From Gardnerella vaginalis ATCC 14018 = JCM 11026 (GTDB lineage: Bacteria > Actinomycetota > Actinomycetes > Actinomycetales > Bifidobacteriaceae): a stretch of DNA of 64,000 bases. Under the pieces are notes generated by a model. It had not been told where the DNA came from. It searched no databases and worked only from the letters and a program-made list of their open reading frames with translations. The DNA is taken from contig NZ_AP012332.1 in assembly GCF_001042655.1 (NCBI RefSeq), positions 372,001-436,000 on the forward strand. Direction: 5' to 3'. A program made the translations under genes and the position numbers. Of this stretch, positions 60,462 through 64,000 are shown piece after piece (within the stretch, counting starts at the first letter, position 1; every line of letters starts with the position of its first letter).

Positions 60462-62195
60462 ATGATGCAAAATAAGACTTTGGGCAATAATACAACGACC
60501 AATAATATGCGTATGATGCCTATGAGTGTTAAAGAAGTAGCTGCTGCGGTTAATGGCAGACTTTTTATAGGTGGTTGTTTAGTAAAAGAAAACCACAGTG
60601 TTACTTCTGAGAAATTTTGCATAACAGATAATGATGTTGTTATTTCAGATAATGATGTTGTTATTTATGCAACAAGTGATTCTCGTAAAGTTGTGGATTC
60701 TTCCATATTTGTAGCAATACCAGGCGATCGTGTTGATGGTCATGATTTTGTTCAAAAAGCTGCAGAACTTGGTGCAAAAATCGCAATAGTGGAGCATTTT
60801 GTAAAGTTAGATGAGTCTAATAATAGTAAAATTGCTCAAATAGTTGTTGAAAATTCGGTTGAAGCTCTTGGACTTTTAGCAAAACACAATCTTGAGCGTC
60901 GCCGCGCGTTAAATACACCGTTTAGTATTATCGGCATAACTGGTTCAGTAGGAAAAACCACTACAAAAGATATGCTCAAGGCTCTTCTTTCAACGCTCGG
61001 TAACACTGTTGCGCCAATTGGATCTTTTAATAATGAAATTGGTTTGCCGTTAACATCTTTGCAAGTAAATGAAAACACGAGATTCCTTATTGCAGAAATG
61101 GGAGCAAATCATGTTGGCGAAATCGCAAAACTAACCACAATAGCTCCTCCTGATTTAGCTGTTGTATTGAAGGTGGGTGTTGCGCATTTAGGTGAGTTTG
61201 GTTCTGTAGAAAGAATTGCTCAGGCAAAAAGTGAGATTGTTAGAGGTCTTGTTGCACACGGAATAGCAATTTTAAATGCTGATGATTTTCGAGTATCTGC
61301 AATGCGTTCTTTAGCTGATCAAGATAAATTGCGTTGGTTTGGTAAAAACAGCAATACGGAAGGTGATTTTGACGCATCTAACAATGGCAATTACCAATTG
61401 TCTGCAAGTGATATTTCATTAGATGAAATGGGTTGTGCAGAATTTGTTCTTAATGAGAAGAATGAGGATAAGTCTAAAAACTCAGTTAGAGTCCATCTTG
61501 CTATACAGGGACAGCATAATGTTATGAATGCAATGGCTGCTTCTAATGTGGCAAGATATTTTGGAATGAATCTTGATAGTATTGCTAAAGTTTTGCATGA
61601 AGTTTCGCATATTAGTCCGCATAGAATGCAGCTTTCTAAAATTTCTAACAATAATAATGTTTTTACGCTTATTGACGATTCATTCAATGCAAATCCTGAT
61701 TCCATGAAGGCTGGAATTGATGGATTGTGTTCTTATGAAAATCATGACTTACATGATTTAAACGTTAATACTGAAGAAGATCTAACAAGTAAAAAGAATA
61801 ATATTTTTAGAATAGCAGTTCTTGGATCTATGTTAGAGCTTGGTTCTAATGAGAATAATATGCATGAATCAATAGGCGAATATGTTGCAAAGCATAATAT
61901 TGATGCACTAATAGCTGTTGGTTCTAAATTTGATAAAAAATTAGATGAACTAGCTGGTTGCATTTATAAAGGTGCTAAAGATAATTGGCAGAATAAGAGC
62001 CTTGATGTTGAAAATGGCGTATATTTTGTTCATGATTGCACTGAGGCGGATAACGTTGTGTGGAATCTTGTGGCCGCGCATTCGAGTAGTGTTGTGTTAT
62101 TGAAAGGGTCTCATGCGTCAGGCTTGAGCGTGTTAGCTGAACGCTGGTCTAAACTTAATGAGAGTCTTAGTGAACATACGGAGGTTAACCTGTGA
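60462..62195 (+). CDS. murF: UDP-N-acetylmuramoyl-tripeptide--D-alanyl-D-alanine ligase
   Basis: Adds D-Ala-D-Ala to the UDP-MurNAc tripeptide. The 577-residue Mur ligase has the N-domain (YATSDSRKVVDSSIFVAIPGDRVDGHDFV), the P-loop GITGSVGKTTTKDML (near 158), AEMGANHVGEIA, and the C-terminal DDSFNANPDSMKAGI and LKGSHASGLS. It is longer than E. coli MurF (452), due partly to an N-terminal insert with a duplicated DNDVVI (residues about 55-69) and polar loops. ATG 60462 follows CGAGG. The stop overlaps the mraY start. Confidence 0.95.
   Translation: MMQNKTLGNNTTTNNMRMMPMSVKEVAAAVNGRLFIGGCLVKENHSVTSEKFCITDNDVVISDNDVVIYATSDSRKVVDSSIFVAIPGDRVDGHDFVQKAAELGAKIAIVEHFVKLDESNNSKIAQIVVENSVEALGLLAKHNLERRRALNTPFSIIGITGSVGKTTTKDMLKALLSTLGNTVAPIGSFNNEIGLPLTSLQVNENTRFLIAEMGANHVGEIAKLTTIAPPDLAVVLKVGVAHLGEFGSVERIAQAKSEIVRGLVAHGIAILNADDFRVSAMRSLADQDKLRWFGKNSNTEGDFDASNNGNYQLSASDISLDEMGCAEFVLNEKNEDKSKNSVRVHLAIQGQHNVMNAMAASNVARYFGMNLDSIAKVLHEVSHISPHRMQLSKISNNNNVFTLIDDSFNANPDSMKAGIDGLCSYENHDLHDLNVNTEEDLTSKKNNIFRIAVLGSMLELGSNENNMHESIGEYVAKHNIDALIAVGSKFDKKLDELAGCIYKGAKDNWQNKSLDVENGVYFVHDCTEADNVVWNLVAAHSSSVVLLKGSHASGLSVLAERWSKLNESLSEHTEVNL
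60625..60666 (+). repeat. Perfect 21-bp tandem duplication inside murF
   Basis: Units 60625-60645 and 60646-60666 are identical (core GATAATGATGTTGTTATTT), adding seven residues in frame and giving two DNDVVI copies in the N-domain of MurF. Confidence 0.9.
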
Positions 62196-63295
62196 TTGCG
62201 CTTATCGTGGGAATCGTGGTATCGCTGATTGTTACTATTGTCGGTACGCCGCTTTTAATCCGCTTAGTACACCGTTTAAATTACGGTCAGTACATTCGTC
62301 AGGACGGTCCACAATCTCATTTAGTTAAACGTGGAACTCCTACAATGGGAGGTGTTGTTATAAACCTTGCTGTTGTAGTTGGTTGGGCTGCTTCTGCTCT
62401 TTACAGATACTTCTCTGTTGGACGTACACCATCCTGGTCTGCGGTTCTTGTGCTTTTTGCAATGCTTTCTATGGGTTTTCTTGGGTTCATTGATGACTTT
62501 GCAAAGGTTCGTAAAAAACAGAATCTTGGTCTTTCGGTTCGTGCAAAGCTGATTGGTCAAATTATTTTTGCAAGCATTTACGCACTTTTGGCTCTAATGC
62601 TACCAACTCAGTCTGGTATTGCTAGTGCTCAGGCTGGTATGAGCTTTATTGAAAAACCATTTCTTGATTTTTCAATGTTTGGGCAAGTCGTAGGAATTGT
62701 GGTTTTTATTATTTGGGTTAACTTCTTGATGGCGGCTTGGTCTAATGCTGTAAATCTTACAGATGGTTTAGATGGTTTAGCTTCTGGCTCTTCAATGATT
62801 GCTTTTGCTGGTTACGCTATGATTGCGTTCTGGGAAAGTTACCACGTTAAAGGTGGCGGTCATTTTGGTTTCTCGTACGCAGTATCTGACCCTCTTGATT
62901 TGACTATTATTGCTGTTTGTGCAGCTGTTGCCTGCTTTGGATTCTTATGGTACAACGCAAATCCTGCTCAGGTATTTATGGGAGATACGGGATCATTGGC
63001 ATTAGGTGGTCTTTTTGCTGCTCTTTCGATAGCTACTCATACCGAGTTTCTAGCTGTTATTTTGGGCGGATTATTTGTTATAGAAGCATGTAGTGATGTA
63101 ATTCAGGTTGGATGTTTTAAGCTTACGCATAAGCGAGTGTTTAAAATGGCTCCTATACACCATCATTTTGAGCTTGTTGGCTGGGCGGAAGGTAAAGTCG
63201 TTGTTCGTTTTTGGATGATTGAGCTTATGTTTGTACTTTCTGCATTGATGATGTTTTATGCGGATTGGGCTGGTCATTCTGGGTTACTGATTTAA
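62192..63295 (+). CDS. mraY: Phospho-N-acetylmuramoyl-pentapeptide transferase
   Basis: Transfers phospho-MurNAc-pentapeptide to undecaprenyl phosphate, making lipid I. A 367-residue polytopic enzyme with the family motifs FIDDFAKVRKKQNLGLSVRAKL, NAVNLTDGLDGLASG, NPAQVFMGDTGSLALGG (catalytic Asp cluster) and APIHHHFELVGW. The start is GTG 62192, overlapping the murF stop by 4 nt with GGAGG upstream. murD follows after 78 bp. Confidence 0.97.
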   Translation: MIALIVGIVVSLIVTIVGTPLLIRLVHRLNYGQYIRQDGPQSHLVKRGTPTMGGVVINLAVVVGWAASALYRYFSVGRTPSWSAVLVLFAMLSMGFLGFIDDFAKVRKKQNLGLSVRAKLIGQIIFASIYALLALMLPTQSGIASAQAGMSFIEKPFLDFSMFGQVVGIVVFIIWVNFLMAAWSNAVNLTDGLDGLASGSSMIAFAGYAMIAFWESYHVKGGGHFGFSYAVSDPLDLTIIAVCAAVACFGFLWYNANPAQVFMGDTGSLALGGLFAALSIATHTEFLAVILGGLFVIEACSDVIQVGCFKLTHKRVFKMAPIHHHFELVGWAEGKVVVRFWMIELMFVLSALMMFYADWAGHSGLLI

Positions 63296-63341
63296 CGATT
63301 AGTTCTGACTTAACGATTAGCATTGACTTAGTAATTGAGTA
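63288..63341 (+). repeat. Three imperfect 18-bp tandem repeats between mraY and murD
   Basis: TGATTTAACGATTAGTTC (63288), TGACTTAACGATTAGCAT (63306) and TGACTTAGTAATTGAGTA (63324). The first unit overlaps the mraY stop codon. Confidence 0.7.
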
Positions 63342-63373
63342 TCTACTTGGTAATTGGTGAGGGTTAAATAAAT

Positions 63374-64000
63374 ATGAGCAGCGTTGCAGAAGATTGTTTG
63401 CTTAGGGAATTGTCGTTCCACAAGAAGTTCCCATTCAATAATGTTCTTGTGGCGGGTCTTGGTGTTTCTGGCATTGGTGCTGTAGAAGTGCTTAAATCCG
63501 TTGGTGCTACAGCGATTACTGCAGATGAGCGTAAGGAAGAGGCTCAGGTACACGATTTTTCCAAGATTGATTGGGATAATATAGATGCTGTTGTAACATC
63601 TCCTGTTTTTAATCCTCGTACACCTTTTATTCTAGAAGCGCAGAAGCGTAATATTCCAGTTATTAGTGAAGTGGAGCTTGCTTGGCTTGTTCGTGTAAAC
63701 TCAGATAAAACCAATAATCCTGCACCTTGGGTTGGAATCACTGGTACGAATGGAAAAACTTCCACTACAGAGATGACTTCCGAAATGCTAACTGCTTGTG
63801 GTTTTGATGCTCCTGCAGTAGGAAATATTGGAAAATCGGTTTCTCACGCTGCTATGGAATCAGAACATGATGTTTTGTGTGTAGAATTAAGCTCTTTCCA
63901 GCTTCATTTTACTAATTCGATGAGATTAGATTGTGCAGCTATTACTAATATTGCTGCGGATCATTTAGATTGGCACGGTGGGATTGAAGCTTACGCAAAA
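63374..64000 (+). CDS. murD: UDP-N-acetylmuramoylalanine--D-glutamate ligase, N-terminal part (3' end outside window)
   Basis: Adds D-Glu to UDP-MurNAc-L-Ala. The visible 209 codons run open to the window end. The N-domain has [17 protein letters not shown] and TSPVFNP; the ATP-binding P-loop is [14 protein letters not shown]; then ELSSFQLHF and [12 protein letters not shown], the metal-binding His region. ATG 63374 follows GAGGG at about 10 nt. Continues the dcw order mraY-murD. Confidence 0.95.
   Translation, partial: MSSVAEDCLLRELSFHKKFPFNNVLVAGLGVSGIGAVEVLKSVGATAITADERKEEAQVHDFSKIDWDNIDAVVTSPVFNPRTPFILEAQKRNIPVISEVELAWLVRVNSDKTNNPAPWVGITGTNGKTSTTEMTSEMLTACGFDAPAVGNIGKSVSHAAMESEHDVLCVELSSFQLHFTNSMRLDCAAITNIAADHLDWHGGIEAYAK

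Overview
The window looks like a chromosomal segment of a low-GC member of the Bifidobacteriaceae, most probably Gardnerella or a close relative. This is inferred from gene order and protein families and was not checked against a database. Actinobacterial signs include the dacB-tilS-hpt-ftsH-fol-DUF3180 order, lexA divergent from a LysM gene followed by nrdR, a CtpE-like P-type ATPase, a large HelD-like ATPase and several genes that look leaderless. The AT-rich composition and the FIVAR/GA-module surface protein point to Gardnerella-like organisms. No rRNA, CRISPR array, prophage or insertion sequence with a transposase is visible.

Layout. 1-2729: anaerobic ribonucleotide reductase NrdD (cut by the window start) and its activase NrdG. 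2730-3157: two short interspersed elements, called A and B here. 3158-7092: a heterodimeric ABC exporter. 7195-8634: tRNA-Asp, tRNA-Phe, trmB and tRNA-Glu. 8867-12740: glmM, def and, on the minus strand, glnA. 12905-18784: an AI-2E-type membrane protein, a glycosyltransferase, a second B element and an ABC-2 type transporter whose permease carries an in-frame TGA. 18933-26734: dacB, tilS, hpt, ftsH, a decayed FolB-FolK fusion and a DUF3180 protein; folE and folP are absent from the place they occupy in other actinobacteria. 26877-29622: ettA and a FemAB-type aminoacyltransferase. 30181-36450: a 2089-residue wall-anchored surface protein, preceded by a 12-G tract placed like a phase-variable promoter spacer. 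37156-43464: a carbohydrate ABC transporter (minus), a divergent GH31 glycosidase and a LacI-family regulator; the divergent promoter region carries two identical operator-like palindromes. 43511-49780: a lipoprotein, a P-type ATPase, sdaA, an FKBP-type isomerase and greA. 49948-54298: lexA, an SOS-controlled LysM division-inhibitor candidate, nrdR and a HelD-like helicase. 54527-64000: the dcw cluster mraZ-rsmH-ftsL-ftsI-(MurE-like pseudoenzyme)-murF-mraY-murD, with murD cut by the window end.

Functional themes. Much of the window serves the cell wall: glmM makes the amino-sugar precursor, the dcw genes build and insert peptidoglycan, FemAB modifies the interpeptide bridge, dacB trims it, and the giant protein is anchored to it. 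A second theme is sugar capture, with one ABC importer, one glycosidase and one regulator forming a small regulon. A third is DNA-damage and dNTP control (lexA, LysM gene, nrdR, nrdDG).

The most unusual signals are: the A repeat family, whose hairpin arms differ between copies but stay complementary; the 181-bp B element with terminal inverted repeats; the poly-G promoter; the FolB-FolK and MurE-like proteins that have lost catalytic motifs; and the four-unit 10-bp MraZ operator.
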